Part shown: piece after piece, positions 1-11,030 of the stretch
Numbering within the stretch: position 1 is the stretch's first letter
Layout of the letters: the number at the start of each line of letters is the position of its first letter
NCBI GenBank assembly: GCA_039654915.1
Contig: CM077597.1
Span: 79,672,001-79,736,000, forward strand
Length of the DNA: 64,000 nt
Direction: 5' to 3'
DNA from: Aquilaria yunnanensis
Taxonomy: Eukaryota > Streptophyta > Magnoliopsida > Malvales > Thymelaeaceae
Notes under the pieces: generated by a model
Seen by the model: the letters and a program-made list of their open reading frames with translations, nothing else
The model's database searches: none
Told to the model about the DNA's origin: nothing
Position numbers and translations under genes: made by a program

Positions 1-267
1 GCCCTCCTTTGAACAAACCCAGCGCCGCCACTGTGGCACCTTGTACTTACAGCTCAACCTGAGCTCATCTTTACGCACAGAAAATCCCATCAAACATGCG
101 TACTTCCGGTAGAAATTTTCAGCATCACATACAGTGTCAAACTGAACATGTTCGACATCATGAAACTGCCATTCATCAACTGGTTTGTTAATATTCTTGG
201 CAATGACGGACAAATCATAATCAGAAGACTCCTCAATAAGTGCGTCTGCACGTCCATCATCAGCCAT
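1..267 (-). CDS. FAR1/FRS-like protein, N-terminal part (runs off the window)
   Basis: The minus strand reads 89 codons without a stop, from an ATG at 267 to the window edge; the codon just upstream of the ATG is an in-frame TAA, so this start is well placed. After an acidic N-terminus (MADDGRADALIEESSDYD) comes the start of a FAR1 DNA-binding domain at about residues 43-89, with the family pattern FDTVCDAENFYRKYA, then GFSVRKDE and RRWVCSKEG. FAR1/FRS proteins are nuclear transcription factors derived from Mutator-like transposases; their N-terminal C2H2-type zinc domain binds DNA and is followed by MULE transposase and SWIM domains, which would lie outside this window. Whether this is a host FRS gene or a MULE transposase gene cannot be decided from 89 residues. 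The domain identity is solid, the gene's integrity is unknown. Confidence 0.78.
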   Translation of the reverse strand, partial: MADDGRADALIEESSDYDLSVIAKNINKPVDEWQFHDVEHVQFDTVCDAENFYRKYACLMGFSVRKDELRLSCKYKVPQWRRWVCSKEG

Positions 268-900
268 TTACTGGGGGTCTGCAAAGTTTGCCCAAACAGT
301 TAGGGTACTGGAATAATGGAATGTAAATGTTATCCATACTAAACTTCATCAACTGTTATTACACCCGGTCCTTCCAAGTACTGTCAATGAAGCAGTAATA
401 TACTATTCCGTAGTATAGCGTAATACACGAGAAAAGTAACGAAAAGAAGAAACGTGAAAACAAGTTAACAGATAAACCTGAACGTCAACAAGAGTGGGTT
501 TCTATAAAGCCAAACATTCTGACAAACACTTGGTGGACATAGCTAAAGCTTCAGGTTGCTGCAAACTTGAATACCATGCCAACGCCTGTACAACAACATA
601 GAGGTAGAAAATCTGGGACATTAGCACCAGCCGCAACACGTATATGGAGCATAGATGGAGGAGTAAACAAGCGTACCTGGCAAACACGTCCGTTGGTAAT
701 GTACAGCAGGTTAGATGCGTGTTCAACTGCAGCATCCAGGGCTGGGCTGGTGGTTGATGGAGCGCAGTAGCCTGGGCAACTGAGATTTGAAGATTGTGCT
801 GATTTTCAGTGTTCGCTGGAAGGAATAGAAGACGGGTTCCTGGATTTTGAGTTTTGGTTGTCTTAAGCGGGACCGCTAATAAACAATTAACTTATTTGGC
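268..900 (-). promoter_or_regulatory. Probable 5' leader and upstream region of the FAR1-like gene
   Basis: No supported coding sequence. On the minus strand a good splice acceptor (CTTTGCAG, cut between 279 and 278) lies just before the ATG at 267, and a donor-like CAG/GTTTAT sits at about 478/477, so a 5' UTR intron at 279-477 is plausible. GC content is higher here than in the next 5 kb. The inner boundary with the AT-rich repeat is near 890-900. Short open frames on both strands at 502-770 overlap each other and match nothing I recognise. Confidence 0.3.
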
Positions 901-2620
901 AGCAGGTAAAACTTTACAACCAATTACTTGTATTGAAATTGTTGTAAGTAAATATAGAAAATGAACAGGCAACTAGAACTTTGTGGACAACATTTACATT
1001 CCATGTTGTTAAACATTTAAAATACATGCTGTTAAATTTTGCCCGTAAATGTACATTTCATGTTTTATTATGTTTGGCAAATGTACAAGACAAAAAGAAC
1101 ACATCATTTTTTGATCTTTGCTAATTTATCTACAATTTGCGAATGGTGGTAATAATGTACATATATGGAGTAATATTTACTTCATACAATCAATTACATT
1201 ATTCATATCATAAGTTAGTAATTATAATGTGTAAGGGTCAAAATTAATGGTTTCTTGGTTTCAAGAACATTAAATATATATGTGATGCTTACATTGAATA
1301 AATTTCAAAGTAATTGCTTCTTGTAAAGCATAAGTGATATTATGATCAAACGACGACATTCTAATAACAATCGTAATTTAACCAACGAAGTTTCGGTTTC
1401 GAGGTTCAGGTTCATTTCAGATTAAGTAGGTACGATTGTTTGTTTCTTCTATCACGTTTACTAAAAGTCAGCTGAAATTGTGCCATAATTTTTTGCCATC
1501 AAATTTATGTTACGTAATTACAGAAACTATTATGGATGCCAAAATACATAGAATTACATGATAACTAATATTTTTTTTTCAGCTAAACAGTTTATCAAAA
1601 TGGAATAAAAATTAAACTCCAATCCCTGACAACATATTGTTAATCCATAACTCTAAATAAACTTTTTTAATAAACCCTAATCTTAAACCGTAATCCTTAA
1701 CCCTAACCATAACCCTTTTAACATGAATACCATACGATTTGAACCGTAATCTGATCACCTAACATGAATATAACATCCATTTCATTTGTTATACCATCTA
1801 ACCAGTCCAAAATGATGTGAGAAACATTTATTAGTGCCTACTCCTAATAAGTACGCAAATGTCTTGATTTTGTAAATTTTTTTTAAAAAACTTTACGCTT
1901 ATCTCCCTCTACTTTTAAATACAACTTTAAAAATCTTTCAAGAACCAAAACATTGATTTCCCAAATGTGGATGTTCCTAATATAGGCTTGCTAAATATGG
2001 ATGTTCGTAATATAAACTTCCCAAATATAGATGTTTCTAACATAGAGTTACTAAATATGGATGTTCGCAACATACTGTAGACATTGCACCAACAATTTAA
2101 ATATAATAGCTATATGAAGACAAAAAAAAATTAACATAAATAGATAACATAATTCAAACTATAATCCATAACTCTAAACCCTAAGCCCTTAATGTTATGT
2201 GAACCAAAATTAATAAATAAAATTTTAACCCTAACAAAACGCCAACATAAACCTACAACTTAAATCTCTATTTAATGTAAGTCATGAATTGCATAAAATG
2301 TTATATTACTTATCCAATTAATTTAGTTACTTAATCTTTTTAAGTCCATTGTTATTGGTGAATTTAGACAACTCCCGACATAGATTTATTTCGTTAATAT
2401 CTGATTAGTCTTCTAGACCGTATAATACACCTACTCAACTTAGGAAAATTGATTGGTTACAATTCGTCTAAACACATTTAACCAAAAAACCACGTACATT
2501 TTACGTATAAATCGTATTCAACCTCAAAACCAATTTTATTTGAAAGATAATTGTATTTAGGTCAAATAATCCATTGATTGTAAAACTTATATAATACTAA
2601 TAATATGTTATGAATTTTCT
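900..2620. repeat. T-element copy 1, left blocks with telomere-like tracts
   Basis: AT-rich repeat DNA with no gene. Block 1110-1340 matches 5980-6070 and 40,215-40,400; block 1380-1600 matches 5645-5780, 6130-6290 and 40,970-41,120. Block 1941-2290 recurs at 5052-5350 and in shortened form at 4255-4400. Degenerate telomere-like tracts (CCCTAA, CCTTAA, ACCCTAAACC) occur at 1660-1720 and 2160-2240. The recurrence of the same ordered blocks in two distant places shows one repeat family with internal duplication. Confidence 0.6.
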
Positions 2621-4006
2621 TGGCCAAACTATACATTTGGCCCATGAACTTACCTAACTCGAGCGAGTTGGTGAACAACTCAGTACTCAGTAAATATAAG
2701 CCCCTGAACTTTGAAAAACTGTGCGAGTTAGTCCATTAGCTCAGCCATATTGATGGAAAAATTACAAAAGTCCTCTTGATCTCTTTTATTATGGCATATA
2801 AAGTACTCTTAGTTTTAAATCATTCAAATAAACTATCTCTTTTACCTAGGGATGAAAATTCGAGTTGTAAGATCATATTTGGGTTGAAACCTGATTTTTA
2901 TAGCATGTCCCTAACCCTATCTTGACCCTATTCTAATCATAACCCAAACTAACCCTAAATACTACTGTTTTATTTTGTGATATTCTGATTGGTTATTGTC
3001 GATATTTATTTGTTGGCAAATGTGCCTAGACTCAAGAAAATAAATTATTGCAATAATAGTATAAACGACCTACAAAGGGGCTCGTACTCCGCTGTCAGGC
3101 AAGCAAATATGTATGGATCAATCAAATATATATATTTGTTATAGTACTAATATTATAAATAAAAGAAGTAGTAAATAAAAATTATGAGTGATTTCTAAAA
3201 ATTAATTAATATTAATTCAAAGCATTGAAAAATTGATTTGGTAAATATAAAATATGTAACATAAAATCAAAGACATGACATTTCTAATACGGTAAAGGAA
3301 TATTTGATCCCGCTCCATTTCTTATTTACTAAATTCAAGATATTTAAAAAACAAGAACTAATTATTCTTTATGTAATTATTTTTTATGTCGGGTCTTTGA
3401 TTTTATGTCACATGTTTTATATTTACCAAATCAATTTTTCAATGCTTTGAATTAATCATTAATTAATTTTTAGAAATCACTCATAATTTTATGTATATTT
3501 GATTGATCCATACATATTTGCTTGACCTACAGTAGACTACAAGCCCTCTTTCAGTTTGTTTCTACAACATTATTATTGCAATAATTTATTTTAATGATTT
3601 TGGGCACATTTGTCAAAAAATACATATTGATGGAAATCAATTAGACCATCACAAAATAAAACAGTAGGATTTAGGGTCAGGTTGAGTTTGACTAGAATAG
3701 GGTCGGGATAGGGTTAGGGGCATACTATAAAAATTGAGTTTCAACCCAAACTTGATCTTACAACCTAAACTTTCATCCCTAGGTAAAGGAGATAGTAATT
3801 TGAATGATTGTAAACTAAGAGTACTTCATGTGCCATAATAAAAGAGATCAAGAGGAATTTTGTAATTTTCCCATCAATATGGCTAAGCTAATGGACTAAC
3901 TCGCATAGTTTTTCAAAGTTCAGGGGCTTAAATTTACTGAGTACTGAGTTGTGGACTAACTCGCACGAGTTAGGTAAGTTCAGGGGCCAAATGTATAGTT
4001 TGGCCA
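2621..4006. mobile_element. Long fold-back (inverted-repeat) element, about 1.39 kb
   Basis: The ends are exact inverted repeats: TGGCCAAACTATACATTT at the left and its reverse complement ending in TGGCCA at 4006. The pairing continues inward for almost the whole element with indels. For example, the left GTACTCAG and CCCTGAACTTTG stretches are matched on the right by CAAAGTTCAGGGG and CTGAGTAC, and the ATTTTATGT / ACATAAAAT stretches near 3255 and 3400 pair around a short centre at about 3290-3385. There is no coding capacity, so this is a non-autonomous fold-back element. The target-site duplication is not clear; TTTTCT at 2615-2620 and 4008-4013 is a weak candidate. Confidence 0.75.
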
Positions 4007-6290
4007 TTTTTCTTTGTTTACGCTTTTAAAAATATATATTCATAGATATTTAATAACATTACCAGCATTGTATTTTGAATTGATTATCACACCTGCATAA
4101 TATTGGCTTACTTATGAAATTGGTTCTTGGTGAAAATGATATAAAAATAAACATTGGTAATTTTATATGAAGTTAACTGAAGTTAGAATGAATTGGTTTG
4201 CTCATTTACATTAAGGCATGATGAATTTACTTACTAAACTCATATAGTCATAAAGATGAATGTTCCTAACATAGTGTATACATTACACCAGCAGTTAAAA
4301 TATAATGGGGCTACTACAAAAAAATTATCATATATATAGGAAACATATTTCAAACTCTAATACATAACCCTAAACAATAAAGCCTTAATGTAATGGGAAA
4401 AAAAAACTAAATAAAAATTTAACCATAACATATATGACTCTACCATAATCCTAAAACGTAAAAGTGTGCCTCTAAACTATAAACCTAAACCCTATACATA
4501 AACTGAAGACTTAACCCTAACCCTAAACAGTTGACCTTAATCTATAAACCTAAACCCTAAAAAGGAGTACCAGAACAAGGCATATTTATTTCGTTCAAGT
4601 CTGATTCTTTTTTAATAATTTCTTAACAAATAACTAACCATACCCTTAACATTAAACCTTAAAAACTAAATCGTTAATGACCCTAAACCTTAACTTCCCA
4701 AAAGAATATATGAAATTTTATTTGTTGTTTTAGCCACAAATTAATTTAATAAACATGAAAGTCAGGCGCTTAAATACTTAATAAATATGAAAGTCAATTG
4801 TTCTTATAGGACTTCGTAAAGTACCAAGGCAAATTTATTTTTTTAAAATTTAGTTACTCTCATATATTATAATAAGATTTCCAATTATACTACGAAAATT
4901 AATTTCGAGTTAAGTAAATTTCAGATTTGGGATTTTGGACTCATGTGGATTCCGGGTTAAATAGATAGTAGTTTCAAATTTTTAGCTTTCATGTTTAATC
5001 ACATTATTAGTGCAAATGCCAAAATGACTATATTATTAAACTTAATTAGTAAATTTGGAAGAACCAAAACATAGATTTACCAAATCTGGATGTTCTTAAT
5101 GTAGACTTGCTAAATATGTATGTTCCTGACATAGAGTTACTAAATATGGATATTCCTAACATATTCTAGACATTACACCAGCAGTTTAAATATAATAGCC
5201 ATATGAAAATAAAAAAAAATTAAAACAAATAGATAACATTATTCAAACTATGCTCCATAACTCTAGACCCTAAGGCTTTAATGTAATGTAAAAATCAAAA
5301 TAATAAATTAAATTTAAACCCTAACAAAACTCACACATAAACGTAAAACTTCAAAGTGTGACTCTAAACTATAAACCTAAACCCAAACCATAGATCCTAT
5401 ACGTAACCCTAACCCTAAAAACCTTATCTTAATCTATAAACCTAAACCTGAATCCATTGATTGTAATATTTGTCTAATATTGTAATAAAAAAATGATTTA
5501 TTCCTTTCAATATATTTAATTATATATGTGATTATTACAGTTAATAAATTCAATACCATTAAATATTATTCTATTAATTAACTATACGTTTGACTGAATA
5601 CAAATTTCAACTTATTATTATATTAATAGTATTGTTATTAATACAGATTCTACATTCGGGTTTTTTGTTTGAGTTTAAAGTACGTCAGGTCAATTTCGAG
5701 CTTTGGTAATTTTAGGCCAAGTTATTTTGGTAGGACAATTACAGAGACTCATATGGATGCCAAAAAAATAGATAATTAAATCCAATTATCTATTTTTTTT
5801 AAATTCAACCATAAAATAGTAACAAAACATAACAAATATAATGAAAATTAATCCCTAATTGTGTAGATATTGATTGCCAATTATTGAGAAATAAATTTGA
5901 AAAAAAAAATTTAAAGCAAATAATCCATTGATTGTAATATATCTATTTATCTTTTAAATATTAAAAAAACATTCCTTTTGTTAATCTTTTGTAATTTATG
6001 TACTATTTAGAAATGAAACAAATAATCTAGATAATTATGGAGTTATATTAATTTTATATAATTATATATACTTTTTATATATTTATTTAATAGTAAATAA
6101 AAATTTACCCGTAACATAATCCAAAAACTCAAAATTTTACGTTCGGGTTTATTTGTTCTAGTTAAATACGAGCCATGTCAATTTCTATCTTACGTGATTT
6201 TTGGCAAGGTTATTTGCGACGCGTAATTATGAAGATTATTATGGATGTCAAAGAACTAGAATTAAATAGTAATATAGATCCAAAAGTAGA
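4007..6290. repeat. T-element copy 1, middle blocks with telomere-like tracts
   Basis: AT-rich and gene-free. It holds duplicated blocks: 4255-4560 and 5052-5460 share the order TGTTCCTAACATAG, ACACCAGCAGTT, then CCTAAAC-type tracts, and correspond to 1941-2290. The stretch around 4720-4850 matches 39,150-39,340 (TTGTTGTTTTAGCCACAAAT). Blocks 5500-5590 and 5640-5780 correspond to 40,370-40,450 and 40,970-41,060. A partial fold-back MITE end lies at about 4165-4200. Telomere-like tracts sit at 4365-4380, 4510-4560, 4650-4700 and 5390-5450. Confidence 0.55.
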
Positions 6291-7228
6291 ATGAATAATA
6301 AACCCTAATCCCTAACTCTAATTCCTAATCATTAACCCTAAACCTGAACTTTTAATCCTAAACCTAAATTATCATACCACTTAACCTGAATTCTGTACCA
6401 TAATAACCTAATTATAATACCACAATAACCTAAATATCATACCATATGAACCTTAATCCTATACCACTTAAACTGAATTCAATACCACAACAACCTCATT
6501 ATCATACCACAATAACCTGAATCTCATACCAGATGAACCTCAATCATATACCATAACCTCAATCTCATACCACTTAACCTCAATGGCATACCACTTAACC
6601 TGAATTCCATACCATAATAATAACCTGATTATCATCTCACAATATCCTTAATCTCATACCATTTAACCTCAATCATAAACCATAACCTGAATCACATATC
6701 ATTTAACCTCAATCTCATTCCACTTAACCTGAATCACATACCACTTAAACTGAATTCGATACCACAACAACCTCATTATCATCCTACAATAACCTGAATC
6801 TCATACCATATGATCTTCTATCCTATACCATAACCTGAATCCCCTACCCGTTAACCTGAATCTCATACCACTTAACCTCAATGTCATACCACCTAACCTG
6901 AATTCGATACCATAACAACCTCATGATCCTACCACAATAACCTGAATCTTATACCAGATGAACCTCATTCCTAAACCATAACCTCAATCTCATACCAGTT
7001 AACCTCAATCGCATACCAGTTAACCTCAATCGCATACCAGTTAACCTCAATGGCATACCACTTAACCTTAATCCTATACCATAACAACATGATTATGATA
7101 TCACAATATCCTTAATCGCATACCATATGAACCTAAATATCATACCACATGAACCTGAATGTCATACCAATTAACCTCAATTATAAATCATAATCTGAAT
7201 CTCATACCATGTAAGCTGAAGCACATAC
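6291..7228. repeat. 21-bp satellite array, left segment, entered through telomere-like repeats
   Basis: CCCTAA-like tracts at 6300-6375 grade directly into tandem monomers of about 21 bp with core AACCTGAATCTCATACCA plus three variable bases (CTT, GTT or TTT). Shorter variants of the ATACCATAACCTGAATC type are interspersed. The array is open in several frames only because the repeat lacks stops in some registers; I do not regard it as coding. It is cut at 7228 by an LTR insertion and resumes at 13,094 in the same phase of the repeat. Confidence 0.9.
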
Positions 7229-9328
7229 TGTCGCGGAACGGGGCCCCAGTGCCCCATAACCTTGTAGGCCTTAGGGATTTATGAATCCCACTAGTTACTA
7301 TTGGCTAACTATTACTTGTCAATATAAATTAAACAATTTATATGCAACTAGTTTCTTAGCCTACTCAGTTTAAGTTATGCATGCTTCTGTCCTGGCAATG
7401 CAAACGAATTTTTATAAGTCGTGGATCAAAAACATTGCTCGAGCATTTCACTAAAACATATATAAACCGTGCCAAGACCTTGAAAATACTGGTTGCTTTA
7501 ACTACAAGTAACAGTTTGTGCATACATTACACCTCTAGCATGCACCCAAAAGTAACAAGATGGATTTACATCACAATGTATCCTATTAGAGGCAACTTAC
7601 TTAGTACACAAAGTACTATGTACAAGAGACAAAACTACTAACTAAGATCAACTACTTGAGTCCCACCTTGAGCTATAACAAGCTCCAAGTGTAAACCCTT
7701 CACTAGATCTTGTTCTTGTGTACTCTTAGCCTCTACACTGTAAAGGCACAACTTGGTTAGCACATAACTTATATCACAAGTAACTTAGAATCACTAGGAT
7801 TCTCAAGAGAAATACCTGCAAAACAGAAAACTTAGGCCTCGACTATCACTTAGTGATTAGGCCCGGAGTTAGAACCTGCACAATAAAACTTAAGGGAATG
7901 AGTACTTGAAAGTACTCAGTAAGGATCCCTTGAATACCTGCAAGGAAAAATGCAGCAAACTATGCAAATATGGCAACCAAGCAACCAAACAAGCAATTCA
8001 ATCAACAAACAACTCAATCAATCAACAATATATAAGGTATGCAATGTATGGATGTATGGTATGAAATGCACACAATATATGCACTTGGGACTTTTTGCAC
8101 TCTAGGTGCCTTAAAACTTTGCCATGAGCTCAAACGGCGGAGGTACTTGAGATACTAGCCCTCGTATCCCGGATGCTTTACCTCACTTAAGTCCCACTTA
8201 CGGGTTCTAGAGTAGGTCGTCACCTATCTCAAACTTACCCGCCTTTACCCTTAACTTATTGTACAGGGTAGTCTTCTTATGTGGTTTAGCTAGCCAAACC
8301 CTCAAGGTTTAACTCAGAACATTACTAGTGGCTTGCTTACCAAACCAAATGGTTCGGTTGGGATCGACTTAGGTTTTTCTCTTCATTGACCATATGTAAA
8401 TGATGCTCTATACGGTCAATAAAAAGTTTAAAAACCCACTTAATCCCCTTAGAGTTCATCTAAAAGCTTAAGCACTATGAATAACTTAGCCACCAAGTTA
8501 CACTTTTGTTCTTAACCACACAACTTGACTACCTCTTAAATAATGCACAATTCCCGCTCTAGGAATGAATTCTAGACCCAATCGAGGCTATGGAATGTCT
8601 TAGAATAGCCTAGGAATAGAAACCGAGAGTCTAAGTTGCTCTTAAGATGGCCGGAAAAATGGGCCAACATTTCATGAAGTTGCCTTTGGCGCCGCGGCGC
8701 CAGAGCCCCCTGACGCTGCGCCAAAGAACAAAACCTTCTGTGTGCAAAATCGCCCTTTGGCGCTGTGGCGCCAACGCAGTTTTCTGCATTGCGCGACAGC
8801 TGCGTTCTTGCACCCTGTTGACACCCAATTTCGTCCGGTCTTTTTTTTTAAAATTTTTTTTTTTAAAAAAAAACTAATTAAAAAAATTATTATTATTATT
8901 ATTATTATTGCTAAAAAATTTTAATTATGTTAATTAGTTTAAAATATATTTTTATTTTGAGAAGATTTGATTTAAAATAATATATGTGTGAATATGTATG
9001 TGTTTGAAATAAAAATAAAATTTCAGAAAAAAATGACAAAAAATTAAAAGTTTGAGGTAAAAATGACAAAATTGAGAAGTTTCGGACAAAATTGACAAAT
9101 TCTGAAAGTTTCAGGAGCTTTGGGTAATTTTTCGCGTCAATTTTGGGCCTAAACGGACGTTTCTGGCCCAAATTGACAGAAAACGTTAAAATTGTCAAAA
9201 TCAGAAGCTTCTAAGCTTATCCAGAGCTGGAGTAACGTAAAGGACTGAAACTGTCATTTTACCAATTTAAAAGATAAGTTTGAGATTTTTTATTAATTTA
9301 TCCGTCCACAGTTCAGCTAAGCTCCTTC

Positions 9329-9336
9329 TATAAATA
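9329..9336 (+). promoter_or_regulatory. TATA box of the 8816-12,170 LTR
   Basis: TATAAATA followed by a C-rich stretch, about 510 bp into the LTR and upstream of the pyrimidine-rich leader. This is where an LTR U3/R boundary would be expected. In the reversed relative at 36,190 the matching site is degraded to CTATTAACACC. Confidence 0.5.
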
Positions 9337-9949
9337 CCCCCCAAAATTCAGTGCTGAAGACATAAAAAAATAGAAAGAAAGCTTAGAGCTCCGTTTCAAA
9401 AAAAGATAAAATTACAGCCTTATTCCCTAGCTTATCTTCCCTCTGCCCAGAAATTCCCAAATTTTATTTCCTTACGAATTGACCATCTTCTTCCTTCTTC
9501 CTTCTCTTTCTCTCTCTTCTCTTTTACTCTGTCACGCTGCTCCACGCCGTCCCGCCGCCGCCCATCGCTCCCCCACGCTGCCGTCGCTCATCCCGTGCAG
9601 CCGTCGCCGCCGTCCCCCCCCTGCCCCTGGCCGCGCTGCCGCCCCGCCGCTAGCTGCCCCTCCTTCCCCCCCCCCGCGCGCGCGTCTGTTTCTTTCGTTC
9701 CCAGAAATTCAAAATTGATTTCTAAGGGTAAACCCTTGTTTCACCCATCATCTTTTCAATTTCTTTCACTTTAGTCACTGACTTTTTATTTTGTTCTTGC
9801 AGAATTGATTCCTAACCCTTTTAATTTTTACTTGTTTATTTATTTGTTTATTATTGTTATTATTACTAACCCTTCTTTTTATTGTTATTATTATAACTAA
9901 CTTACTAACTTTTATTTTTATTGTTATTAACATCTAACTTTTATTATTG

Positions 9950-10165
9950 TTGTTAATAATTAATTTAATTAACTTGGCTAACTTTTTATTATTGTTGTTA
10001 ATTAATTAATTTAATTAACTTGACTAACTTTTTATTATTGTTGTTAATTAATTTAATTAACTTGGCTAACTTTTTATTATTGTTGTTAATTAATTAATTT
10101 AATTAACTTGACTAACTTTTTATTATTGTTGTTTAATAATTAATTTAATTAACTTTGCTAACATT
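9950..10165. repeat. Tandem repeat of about 46 bp inside the LTR
   Basis: About five units carry TTATTATTGTTGTTAATTAA followed by AACTTGGCTAAC or AACTTGACTAAC. The CTAAC landmark recurs at about 9977, 10,023, 10,065, 10,111 and 10,159. Units alternate TTGG/TTGA, suggesting expansion by paired units. Confidence 0.8.
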
Positions 10166-10694
10166 TATTATTTATTTTTAAAGTGGATGGCCAAAAAGCC
10201 CCACTTTATTTTTATTAATTTTCCTTTATATAATTTATTTCATTTAATTCACCTTTACTAATAAATAAATAAGAACTAAAACAGAAAATTCTTTTATAAT
10301 TAATTATTAAAGCTAATAAAAATCATTTTAAAAAAAAACTAATCATTTTTATTTTGGAATACATGTTTTTATTATTTCTTTAAAGATAACAAAGTTAACT
10401 TTTTATTCCTTTTTGTTACAATTAATAAACAAGCATGATTAAATAGTACTAAAAATATACAAATCAACTTCTTTTTTTAAAACATTTTTAAAATAATGAT
10501 ATTTAAAATTTAAAATTCGAGAAAAATCCAATAAAATTATAATTAATTAAATAATTAAAATTTAACAAAAATTAAAACTCCATGACCAAATGATCCGCCA
10601 GGATCCATGGTTTGGAAATATTTTTTTAATAAAGTATATAAATAAATTTTTCTTTATTAAAAATAAACACTTTGGACTAATATATTAATTATTT

Positions 10695-11030
10695 AATAAA
10701 ATATAACTTTTTAGTTTTCTTTATTAATAAAAAAGAATAAAAAGAGTAAAATTTTTGGGTTAATATTTTTCAGTAATATTTTACTTATTTTTATAATATA
10801 ACTTTTTAGTTTTCTTTATTAATAAAAAGAGTAAATTTTTGGGTTAATATTTTTCAGTAATATTTTATTTATTTCTTTTAAAATAATAAAATATAATTTT
10901 TAGCTTTCTTTGTTAATAAAAAAGAATAAAAAGAATAAAAATTTTAGGATAATATTTTATTCAGTAATATTTTACTTATTTCTTTTAAAATAATGGAAAG
11001 ATATAACTTTTTGTTTCCTTTATAAAAATC
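10695..11030. repeat. Tandem repeat of about 95 bp inside the LTR
   Basis: Three and a half units each carry ATATAACTTTTTAG, TTAATAAAAA, GTAAAATTTTTGGG and TTTTTCAGTAATATTTTA in the same order, beginning near 10,701, 10,798 and 10,891. Confidence 0.75.

Noticed and set aside
90..284. 64-residue minus-strand frame
   Set aside because: Shadow of the FAR1-like frame at 1-267, which carries the family motifs.
502..770. Overlapping small frames on both strands
   Set aside because: No family resemblance; probably leader or upstream sequence of the FAR1-like gene.
9479..9718. Proline/alanine-rich protein
   Set aside because: Pyrimidine-rich LTR leader sequence; no homologous frame in the related LTRs.
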